DNA of 64,000 nt. Source: Catalimonadaceae bacterium JC749 (GTDB lineage: Bacteria > Bacteroidota > Bacteroidia > Cytophagales > Cyclobacteriaceae). Positions 40,747 to 49,798 of this stretch are shown piece by piece; positions within the stretch are counted from its first letter, which is position 1, and the number at the start of each line of letters is the position of its first letter. The stretch covers positions 124,001-188,000 of the forward strand of contig JAJNNC010000006.1 of assembly GCA_021730635.1 (NCBI GenBank), in the 5' to 3' direction. Made by a program: the position numbers and the translations under genes. The notes beneath the pieces were generated by a model. It saw nothing but the letters and a program-made list of their open reading frames with translations. It was not told the DNA's origin and made no database searches.

Positions 40747-43125
40747 ATGAACACCACTGAAAAATTTACAAATACCCAACACCCCCCTGAACGTCTGGCA
40801 AAATTGCACCAATACTGGCAGGCTACGAATTACCTGTCAGCGGCACAACTGTACTTGAAGGAGAATGTCTTACTGCAACGCCAGTTAGAAACCTCAGATA
40901 TCAAACCCCGACTCTTAGGCCATTGGGGAACGGTGCCCGGTTTAAATTTAATCTACGTCCATCTGAACCGCTTGATCCAGGATACTGACGCCAAGGTGTT
41001 ACTGATTGTGGGCCCCGGTCATGGTGCCCCTGCCATCAATGCCAATTTATTTCTGGAGGGTTCCTTGGGAGAATATGATCCGCAGATGCAACCAGGTTTA
41101 GAAGGGGTCGCTCAGTTAGTACGCTCCTTTTCCTGGCCCTATGGTTTGCCCAGCCACCTGTTTCCAGCCACGCCCGGACAGATTCATGAAGGCGGAGAAC
41201 TAGGCTATAGCCTTTCTCATGCATTTGGAGCGGCCTTTGACAATCCAGACCTGGTAGTAGCCTGTGTGGTGGGAGATGGTGAAGCCGAGACAGGTGCCTT
41301 GGCTACTGCTTGGCATTCCAACAAATTTCTCAATCCCGCTGCTGACGGGGCAGTGCTGCCTATCCTCCATTTGAATGGCTACAAAATTTCAGGCCCTACG
41401 GTATTGGCTCGTATGTCTCATGCTTCACTTACCCAACTTTTTGAGGGTTATGGCTACCAGGTTCGTTTCGTAGCAGGAGATGATCCCTCGCAGGTACATC
41501 CTGAGATGTGGCAGGCCCTGGACTGGGCACATCAGGAGATCAAAAGCCTTCAACAGCAAGCCCGACAGGGTAATACAGACGGCCTTCCTGCCTGGCCCAT
41601 GATTATTTTGCAAACGCCTAAAGGTTGGACAGGTCCGGAGCAAGTAGATGGAGAACAGGTGGAGGGCACCTTTCATGCCCATCAGATCCCGGTAGAAGAA
41701 TTTAAAGATAGTTCTGAGCATCTAGACATCCTGGAAAAGTGGTTGCGGAGCTATCAGCCCCATGAATTGTTTGATGAAAAAGGATATCTACGAAAAGAGC
41801 TGGCTCAGTTATATCCAAAAGGGGACTTGCGAATGGGAATGAATCCTCATGCCAATGGCGGTGCCTTGCTGGTACCTTTGCGCTTACCAAATTATGAACA
41901 GTATGCAGTAGAAGTTCCTGCTCCTGGTGAAACACTGGCTAAAGGTACGAAAGTATTGGGTGGTTATCTGAGAGACGTCTTTAAAGAAAATGCAGCAGCC
42001 AAGAACTTCCGGATTGTCTGCCCAGACGAAATTGATTCTAACAAACTTCAGGATGTATTTGAAGTGACCGGGCGAGCCTGGCAAGGGCCCATAGAATCCA
42101 CAGATGAATTTCTTTCCAGAGAGGGTCGGGTAATGGAAATCCTAAGCGAACATAGCTGTGAGGGATGGCTGGAAGGGTACCTGCTCACCGGCCGGCATGG
42201 TCTGTTTGCCTGTTACGAGGCATTCATTCCTATCGTAGACTCTATGCTGAACCAGTATGCCAAATGGCTGAAAGTAAGCAAAGAGACTCACTGGCGTAAA
42301 CCGCTGGCCTCTCTGAATTATTTACTGACTTCTCATGTGTGGCGGCAGGATCACAACGGGTATACTCACCAGGTACCCAGCTTTATGAACAATCTAGTGA
42401 CAAAGAAAAACTCTGTAGCCCGAATCTATCTTCCTCCGGATACCAACTGCCTGTTGACCGTGACCGATCACTGCCTGAGAAGTCGTGATTATGTGAATCT
42501 GATTGTAGCCAACAAAGCTTCCCAACGCCAGTGGTTAACGATGGAAGCTGCCAAAGAACATTGCAAGAAAGGGGCCTCTGTGTGGGAGTGGGCGAGCAAT
42601 GATGAAAGGCTAATACCTGATATCATCCTGGCGGCTGCTGGCGATGTCCCCACTACCGAAATGGTAAGGGCAGCTCAGCTTATTCAGGAAAAAGCTCCTG
42701 CTATCAAAGTCAGGGTGGTCAACGTGGTAGATTTGTTTGCCTTGATGGCGCCGCAGGATCATCTGCATGGCTTAGCAGAAGAAACCTTCTCCAATTGTTT
42801 TACAGACAACCAACATGTCATCTTTGCTTTTCATGGGTATCCGAATCTGGTCCATGAAATGGTACATCACCGCCCTGAACCAGAACGATTTCATGTGAGG
42901 GGATATATAGAAGAAGGATCTACCACTACTCCTTTTGATATGATGGTGCTGAACAAACTCAGCCGTTTCCACCTGGTTATGGCTGCTTTAGAAAGGATAC
43001 CCTCATTGCCTGCAGCGGGAAAGGCTTTGTTTGAGCACTGCCAGCAACGGTTGGAAGAACATCAAAACTATATCCGGAAACATGGCCAAGATATGCCTGA
43101 TATTTTACAGGATATGTCAAGTTAA
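40747..43125 (+). CDS. xfp: Phosphoketolase (xylulose-5-P/fructose-6-P)
   Basis: Cytosolic thiamine-diphosphate enzyme of 792 aa that splits xylulose 5-phosphate (and often fructose 6-phosphate) to acetyl phosphate. Characteristic blocks: LLGHWGTVPGLNLIYVHLNR, VGPGHGAPAI, LSHAFGAAFDNPDLV, the ThDP motif VVGDGEAETGALATAWHSNK with LHLNGYKISGPT, MGMNPHANGGALLVPLRLP, and C-terminal FHGYPNLVHEMVHHRPEPER. Full length matches the family. In aerobic Bacteroidota it may provide a carbon-saving route to acetyl phosphate; no acetate kinase or phosphotransacetylase gene is next to it. About 290 bases without genes precede it. Confidence 0.97.
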   Translation: MNTTEKFTNTQHPPERLAKLHQYWQATNYLSAAQLYLKENVLLQRQLETSDIKPRLLGHWGTVPGLNLIYVHLNRLIQDTDAKVLLIVGPGHGAPAINANLFLEGSLGEYDPQMQPGLEGVAQLVRSFSWPYGLPSHLFPATPGQIHEGGELGYSLSHAFGAAFDNPDLVVACVVGDGEAETGALATAWHSNKFLNPAADGAVLPILHLNGYKISGPTVLARMSHASLTQLFEGYGYQVRFVAGDDPSQVHPEMWQALDWAHQEIKSLQQQARQGNTDGLPAWPMIILQTPKGWTGPEQVDGEQVEGTFHAHQIPVEEFKDSSEHLDILEKWLRSYQPHELFDEKGYLRKELAQLYPKGDLRMGMNPHANGGALLVPLRLPNYEQYAVEVPAPGETLAKGTKVLGGYLRDVFKENAAAKNFRIVCPDEIDSNKLQDVFEVTGRAWQGPIESTDEFLSREGRVMEILSEHSCEGWLEGYLLTGRHGLFACYEAFIPIVDSMLNQYAKWLKVSKETHWRKPLASLNYLLTSHVWRQDHNGYTHQVPSFMNNLVTKKNSVARIYLPPDTNCLLTVTDHCLRSRDYVNLIVANKASQRQWLTMEAAKEHCKKGASVWEWASNDERLIPDIILAAAGDVPTTEMVRAAQLIQEKAPAIKVRVVNVVDLFALMAPQDHLHGLAEETFSNCFTDNQHVIFAFHGYPNLVHEMVHHRPEPERFHVRGYIEEGSTTTPFDMMVLNKLSRFHLVMAALERIPSLPAAGKALFEHCQQRLEEHQNYIRKHGQDMPDILQDMSS

Positions 43126-43259
43126 AATAAGTTCACCAAGCCATTAAAATGAGCAACATTCAAAAACACCTTCTCCCCAATTTTGTTAACCTTTCCAGCA
43201 AGCAGTACACTGAGAGGTTTGCTGTATTATATGATGTTTAATCCAAATGATAAAAAACC

Positions 43260-43472
43260 ATGGCTATTGTAAAAGTGATTGAAGTAATTGCCGGTTCAGA
43301 AAAAAGTTTTGACGATGCTACGCAAAATGCCTTAAAAGAAGCCGCTAAAACCATAAAAAACATTCGTTCAATCTACATTCAGGAAATGAAAGCAAATGTA
43401 GAGAATAACAAAATTGTCTCTTATGGTGTGAATGCTAAAATCTCATTTGAAATAGAGGGTTCAGTGCAGTAG
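43260..43472 (+). CDS. Dodecin family flavin-binding protein
   Basis: 70-residue protein matching dodecin over its full length: MAIVKVIEVIAGSEKSFDDA, TQNALKEAAKTIKNIRSIYI and C-terminal VSYGVNAKISFEIEG. Dodecins form hollow dodecamers that store or buffer flavins (or CoA-flavin pairs). The usual aromatic residue near the flavin (Trp in archaeal dodecin) is here Tyr38 (SIYIQEM). It follows the phosphoketolase gene by 134 bases on the same strand. Confidence 0.94.
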   Translation: MAIVKVIEVIAGSEKSFDDATQNALKEAAKTIKNIRSIYIQEMKANVENNKIVSYGVNAKISFEIEGSVQ

Positions 43473-43547
43473 AAACACTTTGGAAGTCATCAGTATTTTA
43501 GTACTTGATGTAGTAATGTGTCTGATTTTCATTTGAGAACTGATCAG

Positions 43548-44837
43548 CTATCGTTCGATGGGCTGCCCTCCGATCCACACGGATGATATACTCCTGGTAT
43601 TTTTAATATCGGCCAGTGGGTCCTCATCGAGTATGATAAAATCAGCCCATTTTCCGTTTTCCAAGGTACCTATGTCTGGCAAACCAAGGCAGGCAGCGGC
43701 ATCTTTGGTAGCGGCTACGATAATTTGCATAGGGCTCATCCCGGCCTCTGCCATGAGTTCCATTTCCAGATGTTCAAAATATCCCTGAAACCGGGTAGGA
43801 ACGCCGCTATCCGTGCCCATGGCAATGGTTACACTGCTATCCGATAGAATTTTCAAGTTGGCCAGAGCCGTTGGTAGCGCCTGTTTGTAAGTTTGAGCGC
43901 TTTGGCTGTTTTTGATCTGTTGTTGCCTTTGCGGATCTTTGAGAGCAGCCAACTCTACTGTGTCTGCCTCCCGCAGGAAAAAAGGATCATCAAAAAAGTC
44001 AGGCACTTCTTCATAGACAAAGGTAGACACTTCCCGGGTGAGGGTAGGACAATAACAAACGTTTTTTTCTTTCAACAATTGGATCAGCTCCGTATCCACC
44101 ACCTGATCTCTGACACTATGCGCCAGAAAGTCGGCGCCTGCTTCCAATAAGCGCTTGGCATCCTCCAGGTAATACATATGAGCAGCCAGCTTCAGTTGAT
44201 GCTCATGCGACCGGTCGATAACCGCCTGATAAATTTCCTGTGGCATCTTGGAAGTAGTGCCCAGTTGGTCATCTACTCTGATCTTGATAAAATCAACACC
44301 CATCTTCACATTGCGGTCTACCACCGCCACGGCTTCTTCGGGCGTTTCGCCGGTAACTACTGCGCCGGCTACATAGAAACGTGCTCTATCACGCGTTGTC
44401 GTCGTGTCTACTGCCTCCCGTAAGGGTGCTCCCTTCTGATGATCTTCTCCCAGACTCACCACGGTAGTGATACCGTATCGGGCATAGAGGGCTAGTTGAT
44501 CGACAAGATTATGGGTAGTATCACTGTCGGCTTGTTTATGACTGACAAAGTTGACATGCGCATGGGTATTGATCAGGCCAGGTATCACTGTTTTTCCCTT
44601 GAGGTCTATTACCTCTGTGTTTTCAGGAAGCTCAACGTCCGCCTGAGTACCCACGCCGGCTACCCTTCCATCGCGGACAAGCAGAACCCCATTGGAAATA
44701 GGCTGGCGTCCTGTGCCGTCAATTATATTTCCACCAACAAAAGCCAGAGCGTCAGGAGCTGTATCTTCCGTTGGTTTCTGACAGGAAACCGCCAGGAAAA
44801 AAAGAAAAAAGATGATGGCAAAATAATCTATTCTCAT
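43548..44837 (-). CDS. Secreted amidohydrolase, lipoprotein
   Basis: Metal-dependent hydrolase of the amidohydrolase superfamily, 429 aa, with a lipoprotein signal (IIFFLFFLAVSCQKP). Metal motifs: PGLINTHAHVNF (HxH), then AAHMYYLEDAKRLLEAGADF and LAHSVRD (later His residues), and TIAMGTDSGVPTRFQG with the catalytic Asp. The flanking small beta-sandwich is complete (LLVRDGRVAGVG; IGTLENGKWADFIILDEDPL). Relatives act as imidazolonepropionase-like or dipeptidase-like enzymes; substrate not predictable. Divergent from the small secreted-protein gene on its right, with a 341-base region between them. Confidence 0.92.
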   Translation of the reverse strand: MRIDYFAIIFFLFFLAVSCQKPTEDTAPDALAFVGGNIIDGTGRQPISNGVLLVRDGRVAGVGTQADVELPENTEVIDLKGKTVIPGLINTHAHVNFVSHKQADSDTTHNLVDQLALYARYGITTVVSLGEDHQKGAPLREAVDTTTTRDRARFYVAGAVVTGETPEEAVAVVDRNVKMGVDFIKIRVDDQLGTTSKMPQEIYQAVIDRSHEHQLKLAAHMYYLEDAKRLLEAGADFLAHSVRDQVVDTELIQLLKEKNVCYCPTLTREVSTFVYEEVPDFFDDPFFLREADTVELAALKDPQRQQQIKNSQSAQTYKQALPTALANLKILSDSSVTIAMGTDSGVPTRFQGYFEHLEMELMAEAGMSPMQIIVAATKDAAACLGLPDIGTLENGKWADFIILDEDPLADIKNTRSISSVWIGGQPIER

Positions 44838-45178
44838 AGGTTGACATGAAGGTTCGTTGTCTGAAGCTCCCTGCTAAGTTACTCCTCAGCGTTCGAAGGT
44901 CAAGATAACAAATTCAGATAAGAATGAAAGAAAGATCTCTTTGACACCCTTTCTATTTTCGGGTTACCAGGATATTTCCACGCAGTTTTTTTCAAACATC
45001 AATCCTCTAGAATGATAAGTCACATCAATTTATTTCCCCTTTTAAAAAATTTTCTTGTAGAAAAAATACACTATGTGTTGAAATTTGTTTACAAGAAAAA
45101 CTCCATGAATGATGCTATTCGATAGTTTGAATAGGATGGAATACTTTTTCTATCATGACTCTCTAAAATCAGTAAGTA
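44838..45178. other. Intergenic region between divergent genes; one inverted repeat
   Basis: No gene seen in these 341 bases. The one notable structure is a 10-base inverted repeat TTTTCTTGTA (45050-45059) / TACAAGAAAA (45090-45099) with a 30-base spacer, AT-rich, which could be an operator or a hairpin upstream of the small secreted-protein gene. Confidence 0.4.
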
Positions 45179-45562
45179 ATGAAAAGGATATTCACACTCG
45201 CCTTTGTCCTGGCAATTTTTTGGTCTGCCCGGGCACAAGAAGGTGTTCCTCAGGAGGAACCTGAAGTGACACCGCAAGAAGAACTTCCCGTGGAACCTCA
45301 GGCTGGCAGAAAGAAACTGAGCGAAGAGGAGATTCCTCAGTTAATAATGGAAGCCTTTTACCAGAGTAAATACCAGGGAATGACCCTTACAGAGGCTTAT
45401 GAGCTTAAGGGAGCAGCATTGGAAGACATTCCTACCACTACCCAGGATCCTAAGCCTGAAGTGCTGTATGAGTTGCAGGTAACAGATACAAAAAGCGGAA
45501 GCTTCGCCATACTGTATTTTACACAGGAAGGCACATTATATGATATAGCCCGGAAAGTGTAG
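45179..45562 (+). CDS. Small secreted protein, unknown function
   Basis: 127-residue protein with a signal peptide (MKRIFTLAFVLAIFWSARAQ). The mature N-terminus is Glu/Pro/Gln-rich with PQEEP- and PQEELP-type repeats up to about residue 45, then a compact domain of about 75 residues (LSEEEIPQLIMEAFYQSKYQ; YELQVTDTKSGSFAILYFTQ; GTLYDIARKV). The second half resembles the YLVxxxxDGKxxxLYFDxxG pattern of PepSY-like or BPSL1445-like small domains, but I do not claim a family. It precedes the PRC-barrel gene by 71 bases on the same strand. Confidence 0.7.
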   Translation: MKRIFTLAFVLAIFWSARAQEGVPQEEPEVTPQEELPVEPQAGRKKLSEEEIPQLIMEAFYQSKYQGMTLTEAYELKGAALEDIPTTTQDPKPEVLYELQVTDTKSGSFAILYFTQEGTLYDIARKV

Positions 45563-45633
45563 TCATAATTTTTATCCGTAGACTGTATCATACTTACCAT
45601 TATTTTTTTTTGTTTATCCTAAACGTTTGATCC

Positions 45634-46008
45634 ATGCAAAATAATGAAAATCATGCAATCCTTTCCACTTCTACCCTCATGGGTATCTCTATCAAAGATC
45701 CTGAGGGCAAAAGGCTGGGAGAAGTTAAAGATATGATGGTAGATACAGCTACCGGACAAATCATCTATGCTATATTGTACATTGAGGCCGGGTTTCTGGG
45801 CAAACAGAACAAATTTTTTGCAGTGCCCTGGCAAGCTTTTCAGTTCGATAACCAGAAAAATGCGATGATTCTGGATACAGCGCATGAGAAGTTGAGAAAT
45901 TCTCCGGGAATTGATGAAGGCGACTGGCCCACTGCGCCTCAAAAAGAATTTATCAACGACGTATTCAGGCATTATGGCTATGACCCTTATTATTTTATCA
46001 CAGAGTAA
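45634..46008 (+). CDS. PRC-barrel domain protein
   Basis: 124-residue soluble protein whose first 90 residues form a PRC-barrel: STLMGISIKDPEGKRLGEVK, DMMVDTATGQIIYAILYIEA, FFAVPWQAFQFD. A short C-terminal tail is polar and aromatic (FRHYGYDPYYFITE). PRC-barrel proteins include photosynthetic reaction-centre H subunits, RimM and many small stress proteins of unknown role. No membrane segment. Its close spacing to the small secreted-protein gene upstream suggests a shared transcript. Confidence 0.9.
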   Translation: MQNNENHAILSTSTLMGISIKDPEGKRLGEVKDMMVDTATGQIIYAILYIEAGFLGKQNKFFAVPWQAFQFDNQKNAMILDTAHEKLRNSPGIDEGDWPTAPQKEFINDVFRHYGYDPYYFITE

Positions 46009-46204
46009 GGCATGCATTAAGCTACAGCTGAATCTGGTCAATAATACCTTACTAAATCTATAAAAGGGAGGTATCCTTTTTCATCACCTCCCTGAACTCA
46101 TTGTGATAGTTGCCCGGCCAACCCTCCCCATGTATACTGGGCCCCTGTAAAGATCCGTACCTCATCAGCTCGATCAGACAGGAAATTATCCTTCACATCA
46201 ATCA

Positions 46205-46234
46205 TTTGGTTTTATAAAATTTGTTATACTTTTG
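46205..46234 (+). promoter_or_regulatory. Bacteroidota-type promoter for the B12 operon
   Basis: TTTG at 46205-46208 and TACTTTTG (TAnnTTTG) at 46227-46234, separated by 18 bases, match the -33/-7 elements of the main Bacteroidota sigma factor. The cobalamin riboswitch begins a few bases downstream, just where the transcript would start. Confidence 0.75.
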
Positions 46235-46239
46235 CTACC

Positions 46240-46464
46240 GTATTGTGGTGGCTGTGCCTGTCCTGACTTCATAGGCCAGCTGTAAAAAGGGAAGCCGGTG
46301 TAAATCCGGTGCAGTCCCCGCTGCTGTAACTCTTAAGTATATTTTTTCCGGCATTGCCGTGAGTCACTGTTCCGAATACCTTCGGAATGGGAAGACAGCC
46401 GGAAATGAGAGAAGCCAGAAGACCTACCCCAATACTTTTCTGAATGCTTCCGGGAATAGAAGCA
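46240..46464 (+). promoter_or_regulatory. Cobalamin (AdoCbl-type) riboswitch
   Basis: The conserved core GGGAAGCCGGTG (46289-46300) continues into taaatccggtgcagtccccg and the ctgctgta segment. The B12 box AGCCAGAAGACCTACC lies at 46413-46428. A P-stem hairpin with ccgaataccttcgg lies between them. A short hairpin TGCTTC (46445-46450) / GAAGCA (46459-46464) sits just ahead of the btuF ATG at 46475 and may mask the ribosome-binding region, so control is probably translational. Binding of coenzyme B12 would repress the uptake genes downstream. Confidence 0.95.
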
Positions 46465-46474
46465 GTAAGACCCT

Positions 46475-47683
46475 ATGAAACAATTTTTTTTTAACCTCAG
46501 GCTGTTCAGGCCGATACCAGGTTTGTATCCCAGGAAATACAAGCTGGTAGGTATATGTATACTTTTCATCATTCTGCAGCATTGTCAGCCCAGAACTGCC
46601 CGGGAGGAAACTGTCGATTTCCAGGAAGATGAACCTGAAACCTTTATCCCGCTTGAAGTCAGTCATGCTAAGGGGTTCAATCTCCTATATCATGCGCATT
46701 ATAAGGAGCTTCAGCTGATCCAGGAACAGGATACCACCCGATATCTGCTGTTGCCAAAAGATACGCCCCCACCCCAGGCCATGCCTTTCGACCAAACCAT
46801 CACAATCCCCGTACGGAAAATCATTACCCAATCTACCACGCATCTGGGTCAATTAGCCTTTTTGAACGCTGAAAATGTAATTGTAGGCATTGATGAGGCG
46901 GATTATGTCTTTCATGAGACCATCCGACAAAAGATCAGGGAAGGAAGCATCACAGAAGTCGGGAGCGGAGAAAATCTGAATACAGAGCAGGTGCTGGCCC
47001 TTTCTCCCGATCTGCTGATCGTTTCCGGGATGCCCGGTACTACCCTGGATCGGTTTCAACCGCTCATCGAGGCCGGTATTTCTGTTATTGTCAATACCGA
47101 ATGGATGGAAAGCTCTTTACTGGCCAAAGCAGAATGGGTAAAACTGATGGCCGCCCTGACCAACCGTGAAGCCCTCGCCGAAGAAAAGTTCTCTCAGGTA
47201 AAGGCTCAATATGACAGTATTGCCACACTGGCCACCCTGGTCAAAGACAAGCCTAAAATTATCATCGGGTCTCCATTTCAGGATGTCTGGCATGTTCCCG
47301 GAGGAAAAAGCGAGCGTAGTCAGTTGTTTCAAACCGCAGCCGCTACCTGGCCCTGGGCACAAGATAGTTCTGCCGTCAGTATTATGGTTTCTTTTGAAAC
47401 CATGTATGCCTATGGCCTGCAAGCTGATTACTGGCTGAATCCGGGACAAGTCAGCACCAGACAGGAACTCCTGGCCAAAGATGCCCGCTTTGCCGATTTC
47501 AAGGCTTTTCAGCAGGACCAGATCTACAACCACAATAAGCGAATGAATAGTACAGGCCTGGGCAACGATTTTTTTGAAAGTGGTACGGTACATCCCGAAA
47601 GGGTGCTGGCCGATGTGGTGAAAATCCTCCATCCGGAAGTACTACCGGATGACACCTTATATTATTACCAAAAAATAAACTGA
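46475..47683 (+). CDS. btuF: Cobalamin ABC transporter substrate-binding lipoprotein (BtuF-like)
   Basis: 402-residue class III periplasmic binding protein with an anchoring signal (LVGICILFIILQHCQPR). The first lobe has TTHLGQLAFLNAENVIVGID, LNTEQVLALSPDLLIVSGMP and IEAGISVIVNTEWMESSLLA. The long linking helix and second lobe follow (KPKIIIGSPFQDVWHVPGGK; ADYWLNPGQVSTRQELLAKD). The extra 90 residues before the first lobe (VSHAKGFNLLYHAHYKELQL) form the beta-rich start usual for the Bacteroidota version. First gene after the cobalamin riboswitch and followed by permease and ATPase genes, which supports B12 rather than haem or siderophore binding. Confidence 0.9.
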   Translation: MKQFFFNLRLFRPIPGLYPRKYKLVGICILFIILQHCQPRTAREETVDFQEDEPETFIPLEVSHAKGFNLLYHAHYKELQLIQEQDTTRYLLLPKDTPPPQAMPFDQTITIPVRKIITQSTTHLGQLAFLNAENVIVGIDEADYVFHETIRQKIREGSITEVGSGENLNTEQVLALSPDLLIVSGMPGTTLDRFQPLIEAGISVIVNTEWMESSLLAKAEWVKLMAALTNREALAEEKFSQVKAQYDSIATLATLVKDKPKIIIGSPFQDVWHVPGGKSERSQLFQTAAATWPWAQDSSAVSIMVSFETMYAYGLQADYWLNPGQVSTRQELLAKDARFADFKAFQQDQIYNHNKRMNSTGLGNDFFESGTVHPERVLADVVKILHPEVLPDDTLYYYQKIN

Positions 47684-47688
47684 TAAAA

Positions 47689-48780
47689 TTGTCTGTGCCA
47701 ACGGCTACATCATCGCCAAAAAGGTTGAAAAATGCTTCCCCTTTCCGACAAACCCTATTCATAGTGGGACTGGGGTTAGCCGTGCTGGTATTTTTTATCC
47801 TGGATATTGCCCTGGGCTCCGTAGATATACCCTTGCCAGCGGTATTTCAGATTTTGTTCAACCAGGATCAAAGTGAGCCTGCCTGGGTCAATATCATCTA
47901 CAAAATCAGGCTGCCCAAGGCAATCACAGCCCTGCTGGCGGGAGCCGGCCTTTCTGTCGGTGGGCTGCAAATGCAGACACTCTTTCGGAATCCCCTGGCA
48001 GGACCGTCAGTATTAGGAGTAACAGCGGGAGCCAGCCTGGGAGTGGCAGCGGTCATGCTCACCGGAAGCGGTGTGACTACCTTGTACACGATCCGTCAGC
48101 TAGGGGTAGCCGGCGGCTGGCTCCTGATGGTGGTAGCCAGCGCAGGAGCCGCCCTGGTATTAATCATTATATTGTTGGTTTCCTTAAGGGTGAGAGACAA
48201 TGTAATATTGCTGATCGTAGGGATTATGCTGGGAAACATCACCCTCTCCCTGGTGAGTATCTGGCAATATTTCAGCCAACCCGAACAGATTAAAGATTAT
48301 TTACTCTGGACTTTCGGCAGCCTGGGCGGGGTAACTACTACCCATCTGTTCGCAATGCTTCCCGCTGTCGCCTTCGGCTTAGTGCTTGCATTCTTTTCTT
48401 CCAAGTGGCTCAACGGAATGCTCTTGGGAGAGAACTACGCCCGGAGTTTGGGGCTCCCTGTCTACAAAGCCCAGGTGCTCATCATCACCACCACCAGTCT
48501 GCTGGCAGGTAGCATCACCGGATTTTGTGGGCCAATCGGCTTTATAGGCATTGCCGTACCCCACCTGGTCCGTTCACTATTGAACACTGCCGAACACAGA
48601 CTCCTGGTGCCTGGCTGCTGCCTGATGGGAGCTTTCATCATGCTGGTCTGCGACCTGATCTCTCAATGGCCGGGCAGCACCCTGACCCTACCCATTAATG
48701 CCATTACCGCACTGATTGGCTCACCGGTAGTAATTTGGGTCATTCTCAGTCGAAATAACCTGAAAGCGAGCTTTGGCTGA
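47689..48780 (+). CDS. btuC: FecCD-family permease of the cobalamin ABC transporter (BtuC-like)
   Basis: 363-residue inner-membrane permease with about ten helices. Family blocks: VNIIYKIRLPKAITALLAGA, GLSVGGLQMQTLFRNPLAGP, SVLGVTAGASLGVAAV, LLAGSITGFCGPIGFIGIAV, PHLVRSLLNTAEHRLLVPGC. It starts five bases after the btuF stop with a TTG codon at 47689; a GTG two codons later is the alternative, and no ATG is available before the first helix. The ATPase-interaction loop lies in GFIGIAVPHLVR. It is the pore subunit for B12 import across the inner membrane. Confidence 0.93.
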   Translation: MSVPTATSSPKRLKNASPFRQTLFIVGLGLAVLVFFILDIALGSVDIPLPAVFQILFNQDQSEPAWVNIIYKIRLPKAITALLAGAGLSVGGLQMQTLFRNPLAGPSVLGVTAGASLGVAAVMLTGSGVTTLYTIRQLGVAGGWLLMVVASAGAALVLIIILLVSLRVRDNVILLIVGIMLGNITLSLVSIWQYFSQPEQIKDYLLWTFGSLGGVTTTHLFAMLPAVAFGLVLAFFSSKWLNGMLLGENYARSLGLPVYKAQVLIITTTSLLAGSITGFCGPIGFIGIAVPHLVRSLLNTAEHRLLVPGCCLMGAFIMLVCDLISQWPGSTLTLPINAITALIGSPVVIWVILSRNNLKASFG

Positions 48781-49798
48781 TCGTAGTACCATATTGTCTG
48801 CACAAGCCCTGTCGATTGGTTACCACCGGCAAAAAGGTAATCGTGTGCTGGCCGAACAGCTGCAACTTTCGCTGCAAACTGGAGAGCTGACCTGTCTGCT
48901 GGGAGTCAATGGGATTGGAAAATCCACACTGATGCGCACCTTGGCCGGCATGCATCCGCCCCTTGCGGGAACCGTACTGCTGGAGCATGCAAACATACGA
49001 CAGATGCAACCGGGTGCATTGGCTCAAAAAGTGAGTATCGTGCTGACAGACCCCGTCACTGTCGGAAACCTGTCGGTCTATCAGCTGGTTGCTATGGGAC
49101 GATATCCCTATACGGGATGGCTGGGCAGGATGCAGGAAGAAGACCATCAGAAAGTACAGTGGGCCATTCAAACAACAGGGATCACCCCGCTGATACACCG
49201 TCATCTGCATCATCTGAGCGACGGAGAGCGCCAAAAAGTAATGATAGCCCGTGCCCTGGCACAGGATACGCCCCTGATCTTTCTGGACGAACCTACCGCT
49301 CATCTGGATTTACCCAATCGCATGAGTATTGTCAGCCTGCTTCGGGAGATGGTGAAGGAAACCCGCAAAGCCATTTTGATGACCATGCATGATGTGGATT
49401 TGGCCCTGCAATGCGCTGACAGGTTATGGTTGATGCAGGATCAATCCATAGTGGCCGGAGTTCCGGAAGATCTGGTGTTACAGGGCGCTATTCAGCAGGT
49501 ATTCCAGCATGAAAGCATGGGGTTTGACATTACCTCCGGCAACTTCCGGCTACGTCATCAAGAAAAGCTTTCTCTCTGCCTGCAGGGAGAGGGAGAAGCT
49601 TTTCTATGGACCAGGAGAGCGCTGGAAAGAGAAGGTTACACGGTCAACAATACCGAAAAGGGGACACCAGGTATCGTCATTCCTCCAGGGAAGCCCACCT
49701 GGCATATTTCTGATGGTCCCCACACAGGAATATGCTATTCAATAGAAGAACTGCTGCAGCAGCTAAGAATCATCACTTCTAACCCTGACAAGCCATGA
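48773..49798 (+). CDS. btuD: Cobalamin ABC transporter ATPase (BtuD-like) with C-terminal extension
   Basis: ABC ATPase of 341 aa. Walker A is LLGVNGIGKSTLMRTLAG, the signature LSDGERQKVMIARALAQ, Walker B TPLIFLDEPTAHLD and the H-loop ILMTMHDVDLAL. It opens with a TTG at 48773 inside the end of btuC (8-base overlap). About 85 residues follow the nucleotide-binding domain (HESMGFDITSGNFRLRHQEK; SLCLQGEGEAFLWTRRALER), longer than the usual BtuD of about 250 residues, and look like a small alpha/beta domain of unknown role. It overlaps btuB by an ATGA. Confidence 0.92.
   Translation: MADRSTILSAQALSIGYHRQKGNRVLAEQLQLSLQTGELTCLLGVNGIGKSTLMRTLAGMHPPLAGTVLLEHANIRQMQPGALAQKVSIVLTDPVTVGNLSVYQLVAMGRYPYTGWLGRMQEEDHQKVQWAIQTTGITPLIHRHLHHLSDGERQKVMIARALAQDTPLIFLDEPTAHLDLPNRMSIVSLLREMVKETRKAILMTMHDVDLALQCADRLWLMQDQSIVAGVPEDLVLQGAIQQVFQHESMGFDITSGNFRLRHQEKLSLCLQGEGEAFLWTRRALEREGYTVNNTEKGTPGIVIPPGKPTWHISDGPHTGICYSIEELLQQLRIITSNPDKP

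Noticed and set aside
46066-46092. GGGAGGT/ACCTCCC hairpin after the PRC-barrel gene
   Set aside because: Short stem with no T run on the plus strand; a T run exists only on the minus strand where no gene is transcribed. Not strong enough to list.
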